In this document: in pieces, positions 8,833 through 16,369 of the stretch
How positions within the stretch are numbered: the first letter of the stretch is position 1
Layout: each line of letters begins with the position of its first letter
Source of the DNA: Bacteroidota bacterium
GTDB lineage: Bacteria > Bacteroidota > Bacteroidia > AKYH767-A > OLB10
NCBI GenBank assembly: GCA_023251535.1
Contig: JAHEYP010000020.1
Location: forward strand, 1 to 62,452
DNA length: 62,452 nucleotides
Direction: 5' to 3'
The notes under the pieces: model-generated
Databases searched by the model: none
The model's input: only the letters and a program-made list of their open reading frames with translations
Told to the model about the DNA's origin: nothing
Program-made: the position numbers and the translations under genes

Positions 8833-9899
8833 TATGATATGCTTTTCTCCATGGGTTCATGTTTCAACCTATGCAAGAAATAAATCGATGCTGCAAATAG
8901 AAAAAATGCCATCGCTTGATGTATCACTCCTAATGAAATCGGAACTTTATAGAGTAGCGTGAAGATCCCCAATACTACTTGCACAAGAATAAAACTTAGT
9001 AAAATCATTGCTGATTGCTTGTGATACTTTTCAAGCTTGTTGTCGCGAAGTGCCGAAATGCCAACTAATAAAACCACTAGCGTTATCACATAGGCTAGTG
9101 TGCGATGAATAAATTGAACACTAGCTAAGTTGTTTAATAAGCTAGAACTTCCTTCTTTGCCTAACATGTAGGTCATCGATTCAGGAATCCATTCTCCTTC
9201 CATTTTCGGCCATGTGTTATATGTCCAACCCGCTTTAGTTCCCGCTACAAAAGCCCCATATATTATTTGCAGTGTCAATAACAATAAAATGGCGATTCCA
9301 TATTTCTGATATTTCGTTAAGGCGTATCCGTTAGTACTTTTTGCCGGATAAAGTTGTGAAAGTGCTACTTTGAAAATATACCCGAAGGTGATGAAGGCAA
9401 ATGTGAGGTGAATGGCTAATCTTATATGACTGACTCTAACGTTTTCTGTTAGTCCACTCGATACCATATACCATCCTAAGAATCCTTGAATGCCTCCAAG
9501 AACAAACATGAAAAGTAGTTTTGGCATTAACTCTTTTGTTATTACTTTCTTAAAGTAGAAGTAGGCAAATCCAATCATGAATACAACGCCAATCATTCTT
9601 CCAAATAGTCGGTGTATAAATTCCCAAAAGAAAATAAACTTAAAATCGCTGAGCGTGAAGTCGGAGTTTAAAAGCTTATACTGCGGAATTTGTTTGTATT
9701 TGTTAAATGCATCTACCCACTGTGCTTCATTGAGTGGAGGAATTGCGCCAGTTACTACTTTCCACTCCGTAATCGATAAGCCCGATCCTGTAAGTCGTGT
9801 AATTCCACCTACTACAACCATTCCGAATATTAAAAAGCAGCCCATGAAAAGCCATAATATCATGCTGCTTTTTTCTGCCGATTGATCTTTTATTGTCAT
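8832..9899 (-). CDS. ctaA: Heme A synthase (COX15/CtaA family)
   Basis: 355 residues, eight hydrophobic segments. Converts heme O to heme A for aa3-type cytochrome oxidase in the inner membrane. Family landmarks are VVGGITRLTGSGLSITEWKVVTG after the first helix, FWEFIHRLFGRMIG, SHIRLAIHLTFAF, QFIHRTLAYV and GVIHQAMAF; the repeated histidines are heme ligands. The long loop after TM1 (IPPLNEAQWVDAFNKY) is typical of the COX15 type. It starts 2 bp after the aspartokinase stop codon, so it is the last gene of the GNAT-aspartokinase-ctaA operon, an unusual functional mixture. Confidence 0.93.
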   Translation of the reverse strand: MTIKDQSAEKSSMILWLFMGCFLIFGMVVVGGITRLTGSGLSITEWKVVTGAIPPLNEAQWVDAFNKYKQIPQYKLLNSDFTLSDFKFIFFWEFIHRLFGRMIGVVFMIGFAYFYFKKVITKELMPKLLFMFVLGGIQGFLGWYMVSSGLTENVRVSHIRLAIHLTFAFITFGYIFKVALSQLYPAKSTNGYALTKYQKYGIAILLLLTLQIIYGAFVAGTKAGWTYNTWPKMEGEWIPESMTYMLGKEGSSSLLNNLASVQFIHRTLAYVITLVVLLVGISALRDNKLEKYHKQSAMILLSFILVQVVLGIFTLLYKVPISLGVIHQAMAFFLFAASIYFLHRLKHEPMEKSIS

Positions 9900-9901
9900 G
9901 G

Positions 9902-11176
9902 TTATTTTTTTTCTTCCGCTTTCATTACTAACTGCGCCGTATTCCTGCTTCGTTGCTCAAGTAATATATCTCTTCCTGTACTTAATGTTTCTATTGTCGA
10001 CGGATAGTAATGTCGAATAGTATAGAGTTGTAGGTCTGAATTGTAGCGAACTCGATAGTCTTCTTTTAATCGTTCAATAAGTTTCGGGACTTTAAATTGA
10101 TCGTCATCTATACAAACAGAAAAACTAATCGCAGAGTTTTGCATCAGGTTTAATTTTATTCCGATTTCTGCTAATGTTCCGAAAATTGCACTCAGATTTT
10201 CTTCCGCAATAAACGAAAAGTCTTTGGCCGAAATACTAATTAGTACTTGGTTCGTCTTGAAGATAAAAGATGGAACTAACGGTTTCGTTTGAAGATCTTT
10301 TCCTATGGTTGTTCCTTTTGCTGTTGGTTGTAAGAATGACCTAACATGCAATGGAATGTTTTTGTTCTCTAACGGTTTTATCGTCTTCGGATGGATTACC
10401 GATGCTCCGTAATAGGCTAATTCAATTGCGTCTAAATAACTTAATTGCTCTAGCTTTTGTGCGTCGTTGAAAAATTTCGGATCAGCATTCAATACCCCAG
10501 GCACATCTTTCCAAATTGTTACCGATTCGGCATTCATAATATGTGCAATAATCGCCGCCGTATAGTCTGAGCCTTCGCGCCCTAATGTAGTAGTGAAATT
10601 CTCGCTCGTATTACCAATAAAGCCTTGAGTAATTACTATGGGATGTGATGCAAATAATGCAGGGATCTTTTCGTTGAACAATAGCTCGCTCTGTTTCCAA
10701 TCTACTTTGGCTTCACGGTAATTATTATCGGTAAGCAAACAATCGCGGATGTCGAGCCAGTTATTCCCTATCCCGTTTTCATTGAGCCATGCACTTACAA
10801 TGGTGGTTGAAATTAACTCTCCGAAAGAAACAATTTGATCGTAAATAAAATCATAACCTCGAGGCTCGTCTTCAATTACCCATTCTATTTCTACAAATAG
10901 GTTGTTTACTTTTTGATATACTTCGTGTTTGTCATTTTCGAAAAGTTCTCCCATGATTTTCTCATGGAAGCTTTTTATTTCTTCAAGTATCAATAAAGCA
11001 TCATTCGTTTTATTGTAACAGGCATTAACAACTTTTTCTAGTCCGTTAGTTGTCTTGCCCATGGCTGAGATTACTACAACTAATTTCTCGCCTTCAAATT
11101 GTTTTAATATTTCTCCTGCGTTCTTTACTGCTGATGCATCTTTAACCGACGCACCCCCGAATTTGAATACTTTCAT
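9902..11176 (-). CDS. lysC: Aspartokinase (monofunctional)
   Basis: 424 residues. First step from aspartate to lysine, threonine, methionine and diaminopimelate. The N-terminus MKVFKFGGASVKD is the amino-acid-kinase start; TTLGREGSDYTAAIIAH and KDVPGVLNADPKF are aspartokinase signatures; and the C-terminal ~120 residues form the ACT-type regulatory domain (QVLISISAKDFSFIAEENLS). No homoserine dehydrogenase is fused. The next pathway gene, asd, lies 18 kb away at 28855. It is 18 bp downstream of the GNAT gene and almost touches ctaA. Confidence 0.94.
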   Translation of the reverse strand: MKVFKFGGASVKDASAVKNAGEILKQFEGEKLVVVISAMGKTTNGLEKVVNACYNKTNDALLILEEIKSFHEKIMGELFENDKHEVYQKVNNLFVEIEWVIEDEPRGYDFIYDQIVSFGELISTTIVSAWLNENGIGNNWLDIRDCLLTDNNYREAKVDWKQSELLFNEKIPALFASHPIVITQGFIGNTSENFTTTLGREGSDYTAAIIAHIMNAESVTIWKDVPGVLNADPKFFNDAQKLEQLSYLDAIELAYYGASVIHPKTIKPLENKNIPLHVRSFLQPTAKGTTIGKDLQTKPLVPSFIFKTNQVLISISAKDFSFIAEENLSAIFGTLAEIGIKLNLMQNSAISFSVCIDDDQFKVPKLIERLKEDYRVRYNSDLQLYTIRHYYPSTIETLSTGRDILLEQRSRNTAQLVMKAEEKK

Positions 11177-11194
11177 TCTCTATGCAAATAGTGG

Positions 11195-11683
11195 TTACTG
11201 TTCGTTGTTTTCTTCTGCGAGTTTTTTCATCTGAAATCTGCTTAGTTTACAGTTAATCCATTCAGAATCCATCATCGCTTTGTACTTGTTGTAAAAATGA
11301 ATCGCCGGTTGATTCCAATCTAGTACTTGCCAATGTAATTGGTTGGCACCCATTTCAAGTGATTGATTAATCACTTCGTCAAATAATAATTTTCCTACTC
11401 TCTTCCCTCGCATTGATTCTGTAACAACAATATCATCAAGGTAAATCCCTTTGCCTTTCCATGTTGAATATTTGATGAAGTAAATTGCCATGCCAATAAT
11501 TTTATTGTCACGTTCGGCTACCAAGCAATGAAATACAGGCTGAGACCCAAAACCATCACGAATCATATCGTCAACAGTATTGGTTACTTCTTGGGGCGCT
11601 TTTTCGTATTCTGCTAACTCACAAATCAACCCGTGAACAGCGACCATGTCGTCGGGCTTAGCTTTTCTAATACTGATTTTCAT
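11195..11683 (-). CDS. GNAT family N-acetyltransferase (diamine/spermidine acetyltransferase-like)
   Basis: 162 residues, a single GNAT domain. The acetyl-CoA binding motif A is visible as VVTESMRGKRVGKLLF, preceded by GIYLDDIVV, and motif B as LHWQVLDWNQPAIHFYNKYKA. The arrangement (LICELAEYEKAPQEV near the start, WNxPAIxFY near the end) resembles the SAT1/diamine acetyltransferase subgroup, so polyamines or small amines are possible substrates; this is inference. First gene of the operon with aspartokinase and ctaA. Its ATG is 4 nt from a perfect -7 box, which suggests a leaderless mRNA. Confidence 0.82.
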   Translation of the reverse strand: MKISIRKAKPDDMVAVHGLICELAEYEKAPQEVTNTVDDMIRDGFGSQPVFHCLVAERDNKIIGMAIYFIKYSTWKGKGIYLDDIVVTESMRGKRVGKLLFDEVINQSLEMGANQLHWQVLDWNQPAIHFYNKYKAMMDSEWINCKLSRFQMKKLAEENNEQ

Positions 11684-11687
11684 GGCG

Positions 11688-11695
11688 CAAATTTA
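11688..11695 (-). promoter_or_regulatory. -7 box (TAAATTTG on minus strand) of the GNAT-lysC-ctaA operon
   Basis: Exact TAnnTTTG match; only CGCC separates it from the ATG. Confidence 0.65.
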
Positions 11696-11702
11696 GGTCA
11701 TT

Positions 11703-11716
11703 CAGTAATGTTACTG
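11703..11716. promoter_or_regulatory. 14-bp palindrome in the GNAT / esterase divergent region
   Basis: CAGTAA-TG-TTACTG, a palindrome 8 bp upstream of the minus-strand -7 box. Possible operator; protein unknown. Confidence 0.3.
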
Positions 11717-11775
11717 CTGCTTTTTGCAAAGAATAAAACAATAGTTCGTTCAGTTTTTATGATCTTTGCCACGTT

Positions 11776-12540
11776 ATGAAGTTGAATTACAGAATAATTG
11801 GTGAAGGTCGTCCGGTCATGATTTTTCATGGTCTCTTCGGTATGAGCGATAATTGGCAAACGTTTGCTAAAAAATTGGCAGATGTAGGCTATCAAGTTGT
11901 TCTTGGCGACTTACGAAACCATGGTCATTCCCCTCACAGCGACGTTCATAATTACACTGCAATTGCAACCGATATTGCCGAACTCATTGCCGACCTTAAT
12001 CTTATAAATCCAGATGTTATTGGACATAGCATGGGAGGGAAGTCGACGTTGCAACTTATAAATGATTTTCCTGGATTAGTCCGAAAAGCTGTTGTTGTAG
12101 ACATTGCACCTTATCAGTATCCTGTTCATCATCGCGAAATTTTAGATGCGTTGCTTTCCGTTGATCTTAATATCGTTAAACGAAGAGGTGAGGCAGAGAA
12201 AATTTTAACTGATAAAATCGATGATTTTGGCACCCGACAATTCTTATTGAAAAACCTTTATTGGGCTTCGCCTGATCAATTGGCATGGCGCTTCAATTTA
12301 ACTGGTTTGAATAAAGATATCGACGAAGTCGGAGAGCCAACTTGGCCATCGGTGCAAAATGATACGCCAGTTTTATTTGTAAGAGGCGGTAACTCTGGTT
12401 ATGTTGAGGAAAGCCGTTTCAATGAAATCCTACAATGGTACCCTAATGCCGAGTTCGCAACCATCGAGGGAGCAGGACATTGGGTGCATGCCGATAAGCC
12501 AGACGAGCTTCTACATACTGTGGAAGATTTCTTGATGTAA
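11776..12540 (+). CDS. Alpha/beta hydrolase, YbfF-type esterase
   Basis: 254 residues. The fold is clear: oxyanion-hole region IFHGLFGMSDNWQ, then LGDLRNHGHSPHS, nucleophile serine in GHSMGGK, acid residue after strand 7 (VLFVRGGNSGYV), and the histidine in GAGHWVHADKP. This matches the YbfF subgroup of short-chain acyl esterases. True substrate unknown. A GATCTTTG box (one mismatch to TAnnTTTG) ends 7 bp before the ATG. It is convergent with gldD, with only 15 bp between stop codons. Confidence 0.88.
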   Translation: MKLNYRIIGEGRPVMIFHGLFGMSDNWQTFAKKLADVGYQVVLGDLRNHGHSPHSDVHNYTAIATDIAELIADLNLINPDVIGHSMGGKSTLQLINDFPGLVRKAVVVDIAPYQYPVHHREILDALLSVDLNIVKRRGEAEKILTDKIDDFGTRQFLLKNLYWASPDQLAWRFNLTGLNKDIDEVGEPTWPSVQNDTPVLFVRGGNSGYVEESRFNEILQWYPNAEFATIEGAGHWVHADKPDELLHTVEDFLM

Positions 12541-12555
12541 TATTCTTTAAAGTTT

Positions 12556-13137
12556 TTACTTCCACTTCACTGTTTCAAGTAAGTGTAGCATATCTTCTTT
12601 GATATATTTCACTACTGGTGCAATGCTGTCGGCATTTGGTGGCGCGTTGAAATATAGTGATCCACGTAAAAAATGTTTCGAGCTATCAGTGACAAAGAAT
12701 TGAGTTGGTGATGCTGCGTCTCCTCCGATATCATAAAAGATTCCGCTTACTCCATTGCCGAAGTCTAAAACTTTTTCGTTAATTGAACTTGCTTTCGACG
12801 TATGCTTGTAAACTAAAGTTCTCGTGTCTTCTGTAAATTTTTCTAAATCTCCATTAAGCGATTTATAGGTGAAGTATACTTCCCCGTTAAATTTCGGGAA
12901 TAATAAATAGTACCAGCATGCTTCAGCTCTGCCGTTTGTATCGGGAATGGCAATTGCATATTCAGGAATTTCAAAACTAAAAGGACAAGATGCCGGCTCG
13001 AATTTTTTATAAGTATGCTTTGGGAAATCGATTCTGTAATAACCGCGTGGCTTTGGAGTTCCTTCTGTGTCGTCATTGTTACATGAAGTCATTAGAATTC
13101 CCGAGCTGATAAGTAGAAGTGCAATTAGTTTACGCAT
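12556..13137 (-). CDS. gldD: Gliding motility lipoprotein GldD
   Basis: ATG at 13137 gives MRKLIALLLISSGILMTSCNND, a lipoprotein signal with the lipobox cysteine; 193 residues. The mature start PRGYYRIDFPKHTYKKF and the PFSFEIPEYA, WYYLLFPKFNGEVYFTYK and DPxxPTQFFVTDSSKHFLRGSLYF-like segments are GldD hallmarks. GldD is one of the proteins needed for gliding and T9SS function in Flavobacterium and is conserved in many non-gliding T9SS organisms. It lies downstream of mutY-ssb as in Flavobacterium, but gldE, usually between ssb and gldD, is missing here. It has its own upstream -7-like box and a terminator separates it from ssb. Confidence 0.9.
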   Translation of the reverse strand: MRKLIALLLISSGILMTSCNNDDTEGTPKPRGYYRIDFPKHTYKKFEPASCPFSFEIPEYAIAIPDTNGRAEACWYYLLFPKFNGEVYFTYKSLNGDLEKFTEDTRTLVYKHTSKASSINEKVLDFGNGVSGIFYDIGGDAASPTQFFVTDSSKHFLRGSLYFNAPPNADSIAPVVKYIKEDMLHLLETVKWK

Positions 13138-13141
13138 AATG

Positions 13142-13149
13142 CAAAGATG
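13142..13149 (-). promoter_or_regulatory. -7-like box (CATCTTTG on minus strand) of gldD
   Basis: One mismatch to TAnnTTTG, 4 nt before the gldD ATG. Confidence 0.5.
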
Positions 13150-13167
13150 CAATTTTATATGAAGCAT

Positions 13168-13194
13168 AAAAAAAGGCACTATTAAAGTGCCTTT
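13168..13194 (-). terminator. Terminator after ssb
   Basis: On the minus strand AAAGGCACT / AGTGCCTTT with 5-nt loop followed by a run of T (positions 13174 down to 13168). It separates ssb from gldD. Confidence 0.85.
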
Positions 13195-13223
13195 GATGTT
13201 TATAGTTTGATTGGTTGTAGTTT

Positions 13224-13640
13224 TTAGAATGGCAAGTCTCCGCCCATATCGCCAATATGAGGAGTGTCGTGACCGTGATCATGATCGCCATTGCCACCAT
13301 TGCCTGGCTCACGCTTACTCAACATCGTCATGTTCTCTGCAATGATTTCAGTAGCGTATCGTTTAATACCGTCTTTCTCCCAGTTGCGCGTGCGAAGCTT
13401 TCCTTCAATAAAAACCATATGACCTTTGCGTAGTTGCAACTTCTCTGCCGCTTCGGCAAGGCCTCTCCATAATACAATATTATGCCACTCGGTTTGGTCT
13501 TGTCGTTGCCCGTCTTTGTTTTTAAAATACTCGGTTGTGGCCAATGGGAATTTAGCTACCATTACTCCTCCTTCCATATGTCGGAACTCAGGGTCCTTGC
13601 CTAGGTTTCCGATCAGAAATACTTTATTTACTCCCGACAT
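13224..13640 (-). CDS. ssb: Single-stranded DNA-binding protein
   Basis: 138 residues. N-terminal OB fold with GVNKVFLIGNLGKDPEFR, FPLATTEYFKN and HMVFIEGKLRTRNWEKDG, then a short Gly/His/Asp-rich linker and the acidic tail GGDLPF, the tip that docks replication and repair partners. The linker is unusually rich in HD and GNGG repeats but short. It sits downstream of mutY, a repair-related pairing conserved in Bacteroidota. Confidence 0.94.
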   Translation of the reverse strand: MSGVNKVFLIGNLGKDPEFRHMEGGVMVAKFPLATTEYFKNKDGQRQDQTEWHNIVLWRGLAEAAEKLQLRKGHMVFIEGKLRTRNWEKDGIKRYATEIIAENMTMLSKREPGNGGNGDHDHGHDTPHIGDMGGDLPF

Positions 13641-13702
13641 CGTCTTAATTTTTTATTGGTTCTACTTAGCTTAATCTGAACTGATATGGGTTCCTTACAA
13701 GG

Positions 13703-13710
13703 CAAAGTTA
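13703..13710 (-). promoter_or_regulatory. ssb promoter (TAACTTTG on minus strand)
   Basis: Exact -7 match with a TTTG -33 element 18 bp upstream of it (minus-strand order TTTG-N18-TAACTTTG), a textbook Bacteroidota promoter, 62 bp before the ssb start. Confidence 0.75.
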
Positions 13711-13787
13711 ACATTTCCTTTTACCCAACAAAGTTTCCGATAAAATTCCTGTATTTAAGTCAATGTTAACTCTGAAAAAGCGACTAT

Positions 13788-14852
13788 TTAACCAATAAAT
13801 TCGTTCTCGCTTAGGTATTTTACTATCAACTGCGGCATCCCTATATGGTCGAGCTGCTTGATGTTTATTACTTCGTAACCTGAAAACGCTTTGTTTTTAT
13901 TGAGTTTGTTGGCGCTCATCCACCAAAAATAACAGTGAAGTGTCTGGTGAGAGAGTAGATGCTTAATTTGTGAGCTTTTCTTGATAAGCACTAAATCCTC
14001 GTTTCCTGCTACTTCTTGCGCAAATGAAATGACTTCCTCTGGTTGGAGGCTCTTTTTTGCTTCGATTTCAATAAGTGGAAATTGATAAAGTCCTTGCCAA
14101 ATATCTTTTAAAACCCGTTTGTAAACAATCGTTTTGGTCCCGTCTTGTATAATAATGAAGTGAAAATGCCGATCTCGGACCTTGGTCTTCTTGGATTTTA
14201 CCGGTAAAACGTTGACTTGCTTATTTTTTAGTCCAATGCAGTTTTGCGCAAACGGACAGTCTCCACAATAGGGATTTGATGGCTTACATTGAATAGCTCC
14301 AAACTCCATGATTGCCTGATTATGCAAGCCAGGCTCTTTTTTATCCAAGAGCTTTTCTGCCAATTCGGCAAAGATTTTTTTGCCCTCAGTGCTGTCGATC
14401 GGGGTCTCAATCCCGAAAAGTCGAGATAGGAATCGATAAACATTGCCATCAACTACCGCATGCGGCAAATTGAATGAAAATGAAGCGATTGCCGCTGCTG
14501 TATAATCTCCAATTCCTTTTAAGTTTCTGATATCCTTATAGTTAGCTGGAAATTTGCCATTGAAATCGGTCGCTATTTGCTTCGCTGCGGCATGTAAATT
14601 GCGGGCTCTCGAATAATATCCGAGTCCTTGCCACATCCTCATTATCTGTTCTTCAGGAGCTTTTGCCAGATCAGTTACGGTTGGAAAAGTGGTGGTAAAT
14701 CGTGCCCAATATGGCAGTCCTTGTTCCACCCTGGTTTGCTGTAACATAATCTCTGACAGCCAGATAGGGTATGGATCGGAGGTGTCGCGCCAGGGCAATT
14801 CCCGGCGGTTTTTTAGGTACCAATTCCGCAAAACCCCATTGAAATCCTTCAT
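13788..14852 (-). CDS. mutY: A/G-specific adenine DNA glycosylase
   Basis: 354 residues. Removes adenine mispaired with 8-oxoguanine. Family marks: NRRELPWRDTSDPYPIWLSEIMLQQTRVEQGLPYW at the start, the helix-hairpin-helix LKGIGDYTAAAIASFSF, catalytic Asp in HAVVDGNVYRFLSR, and the [4Fe-4S] ligands CX6CX2CX5C in CKPSNPYCGDCPFAQNC. The C-terminal ~120 residues form the NUDIX-like 8-oxoG recognition domain. Divergent from the HU gene. Confidence 0.95.
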   Translation of the reverse strand: MKDFNGVLRNWYLKNRRELPWRDTSDPYPIWLSEIMLQQTRVEQGLPYWARFTTTFPTVTDLAKAPEEQIMRMWQGLGYYSRARNLHAAAKQIATDFNGKFPANYKDIRNLKGIGDYTAAAIASFSFNLPHAVVDGNVYRFLSRLFGIETPIDSTEGKKIFAELAEKLLDKKEPGLHNQAIMEFGAIQCKPSNPYCGDCPFAQNCIGLKNKQVNVLPVKSKKTKVRDRHFHFIIIQDGTKTIVYKRVLKDIWQGLYQFPLIEIEAKKSLQPEEVISFAQEVAGNEDLVLIKKSSQIKHLLSHQTLHCYFWWMSANKLNKNKAFSGYEVINIKQLDHIGMPQLIVKYLSENEFIG

Positions 14853-14869
14853 AAATATCGTAACGGGCT

Positions 14870-14877
14870 CAAAAGTA
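14870..14877 (-). promoter_or_regulatory. mutY -7 box (TACTTTTG on minus strand)
   Basis: Exact TAnnTTTG, 17 bp before the mutY ATG. Confidence 0.65.
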
Positions 14878-14911
14878 ATGAATTAATATTTTGTAATTCA
14901 GCAAGAAAGCC

Positions 14912-14919
14912 TATCTTTG
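14912..14919 (+). promoter_or_regulatory. HU gene promoter -7 box (TATCTTTG)
   Basis: Exact consensus, with TTTG at 14890-14893 as -33 element (18-bp spacing). It lies 42 bp before the HU ATG. Confidence 0.75.
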
Positions 14920-14961
14920 CAGCCCCTTATAGGAAAACCCTATCTTAACATAGTTGTCATC

Positions 14962-15264
14962 ATGACGAAAGCAGAATTAGTAAACGAGATTTCTACAAAA
15001 ACAGGCATCGAGAAGGTGGCTGTACAGCAGACCATCGAATCAATGATGAAAGTTGTTCGCAACTCACTTATCAACGACGAGAATGTATACCTGCGTGGTT
15101 TTGGTAGCTTCATAGTAAAGAAGCGTGCTAAGAAAACCGGACGTATCATCACAAAAAATGCTACGATTATTATCCCTGAGCACTATATCCCGGCGTTCAA
15201 ACCGGCGAAAACATTCACAGAGCGCGTGAAAAATGCTCATGTGAAAAAAGCGCCTCAACAATAA
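14962..15264 (+). CDS. HU/IHF family DNA-binding protein
   Basis: 100 residues from ATG 14962 (MTKAELVNEISTKTGIEK); an upstream TTG at 14917 lies within the promoter box and is not used. Conserved features: the dimerising helices, then the beta arm GFGSFIVKKRAKKTGRIITKNATIIIPEHYIPAFKPAKTF. The usual arm motif RNPxTG is replaced by KTGRIITKN, as in many Bacteroidota HU proteins. A nucleoid-shaping dimer. Next to mutY and, through the TPR gene, to rng, a gene order found in other Bacteroidota. Confidence 0.93.
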   Translation: MTKAELVNEISTKTGIEKVAVQQTIESMMKVVRNSLINDENVYLRGFGSFIVKKRAKKTGRIITKNATIIIPEHYIPAFKPAKTFTERVKNAHVKKAPQQ

Positions 15265-15269
15265 TCTGA

Positions 15270-16109
15270 ATGAAGCCTAACCGGTTGCAGATAGTAATAG
15301 TAGCAGCTGCATTGCTGTTATCTGTTGTTATTTATATGATGCCTTCGCAGGTTAATATGAAAGCAAAACCGGCGGATGCTACCCGAGTTAATAAGGGTGG
15401 CCTCGACGAAACGGCCTTGTTGCAAAGTGCGGCTACCGCAATCGATTCTACTCAATTGCCTACTCTCCGAATGTTGGAGGATGCATTGAAGAAGAATGGA
15501 GATCAGGATACCGCATTGCTAGATCAGATAGGTCGATTCTGGGATAACCGGAATATTCCTGCAGCTGCTGCAATATGGTTCGAGAAAAAGTCGGCGATTC
15601 AGAAAACTGAATTGAGTTATCTCGATGCAGCTTATCGTTATTTCGATGCCTTTAAAATGGCCGGCGATTCTTCTTTAAGAGGAATCATGGTTCAAAAAGC
15701 AATCGAGAATTACAATAAGGTTATTGAGATAAACCCCGAAAACCTCAATGCTAAAACCGACCTTGGTGCTTGTTATGCCGAAGGAACCGGTGAGCCAATG
15801 AAGGGAATTTTGTTGCTGCGTGAAGTGGTAAGCAAGAACCCGGAACATGAAATGGCTCAGTATAACCTGGGAATGTTGTCGGTGAAATCAGGACAGTTAG
15901 ATAAAGCAATTGAACGCTTTACTAAAGTTCTTGAAATAAATCCTAAACGTTCCGAAATGTATTTCTACCTTGGTCAGATATATGTTTCGAAAGGCGAACC
16001 TGATAAAGCAATCGGTTACTACGAGTCGTTTGTGAAAAATTCAAATGATCCGCAGGCAGCTCAAGAGGTAAAAAAGATCATTTCCGATCTCAAGAAAGGA
16101 AAGGTTTGA
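15270..16109 (+). CDS. Membrane-anchored TPR-repeat protein
   Basis: 279 residues, starting 5 bp after the HU stop. One N-terminal hydrophobic segment (residues 8-24) would anchor it, with the rest outside the cytoplasm. At least three tetratricopeptide units are visible between about 140 and 270: AIENYNKVIEINPENLNAKTDLG, then EMAQYNLGMLSVKSGQLDKAIERFTKVLEINP, then EMYFYLGQIYVSKGEPDKAIGYYESF. A scaffold or assembly role is likely. The same TPR gene commonly sits between HU and rng in Bacteroidota; its partner is unknown. Confidence 0.85.
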   Translation: MKPNRLQIVIVAAALLLSVVIYMMPSQVNMKAKPADATRVNKGGLDETALLQSAATAIDSTQLPTLRMLEDALKKNGDQDTALLDQIGRFWDNRNIPAAAAIWFEKKSAIQKTELSYLDAAYRYFDAFKMAGDSSLRGIMVQKAIENYNKVIEINPENLNAKTDLGACYAEGTGEPMKGILLLREVVSKNPEHEMAQYNLGMLSVKSGQLDKAIERFTKVLEINPKRSEMYFYLGQIYVSKGEPDKAIGYYESFVKNSNDPQAAQEVKKIISDLKKGKV

Positions 16110-16153
16110 TCAAATTGAATTAACATAATTTCTAACGAATAAAATTTATTACT

Positions 16154-16249
16154 ATGCCTTCTGGTAAAAAGCGTAAACGTCATAAAATGGCTACTCACAA
16201 GCGTAAAAAACGTTTGAGAAAAAATCGTCATAAAAAGAAAAACAGATAG
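16154..16249 (+). CDS. 31-residue very basic AURKAIP1/COX24-type (mS38-like) ribosomal small protein
   Basis: ATG 16154 to TAG 16247-16249 encodes 31 residues starting MPSGKKRKRHKMATHKRKKR, with 20 Lys/Arg. The pattern KKRKRHKMxTHKRKKRxRKNRHKKK is that of the short bacterial relatives of mitochondrial mS38 (COX24 C-terminal domain), thought to be a small-subunit ribosomal protein. It lies 44 bp after the TPR gene and is followed by a long hairpin before rng. Too short for most gene finders, but the motif match is nearly full length. Confidence 0.85.
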   Translation: MPSGKKRKRHKMATHKRKKRLRKNRHKKKNR

Positions 16250-16270
16250 TCCGGTGTAATCTTCCGGTCA

Positions 16271-16315
16271 ACATTGTCCGTTTCATTGATTTTATATCGA
16301 TGAAACGGACAATGT
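16271..16315 (+). other. Long perfect RNA hairpin in the rng leader
   Basis: ACATTGTCCGTTTCATTGAT (16271-16290) pairs with 16296-16315: 20 bp with a single G-U, loop TTTAT. There is no T run after it on the plus strand, so it is not a standard terminator. It lies 55 bp before the GTG at 16370. It could be a 3'-end stabiliser for the upstream mRNA or a cleavage/autoregulation site for RNase G. Confidence 0.75.
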
Positions 16316-16369
16316 ATTGCTATGCATTGACTTTCGTTTTAGTTTGATGAATGTCAAATTAAACACTCA

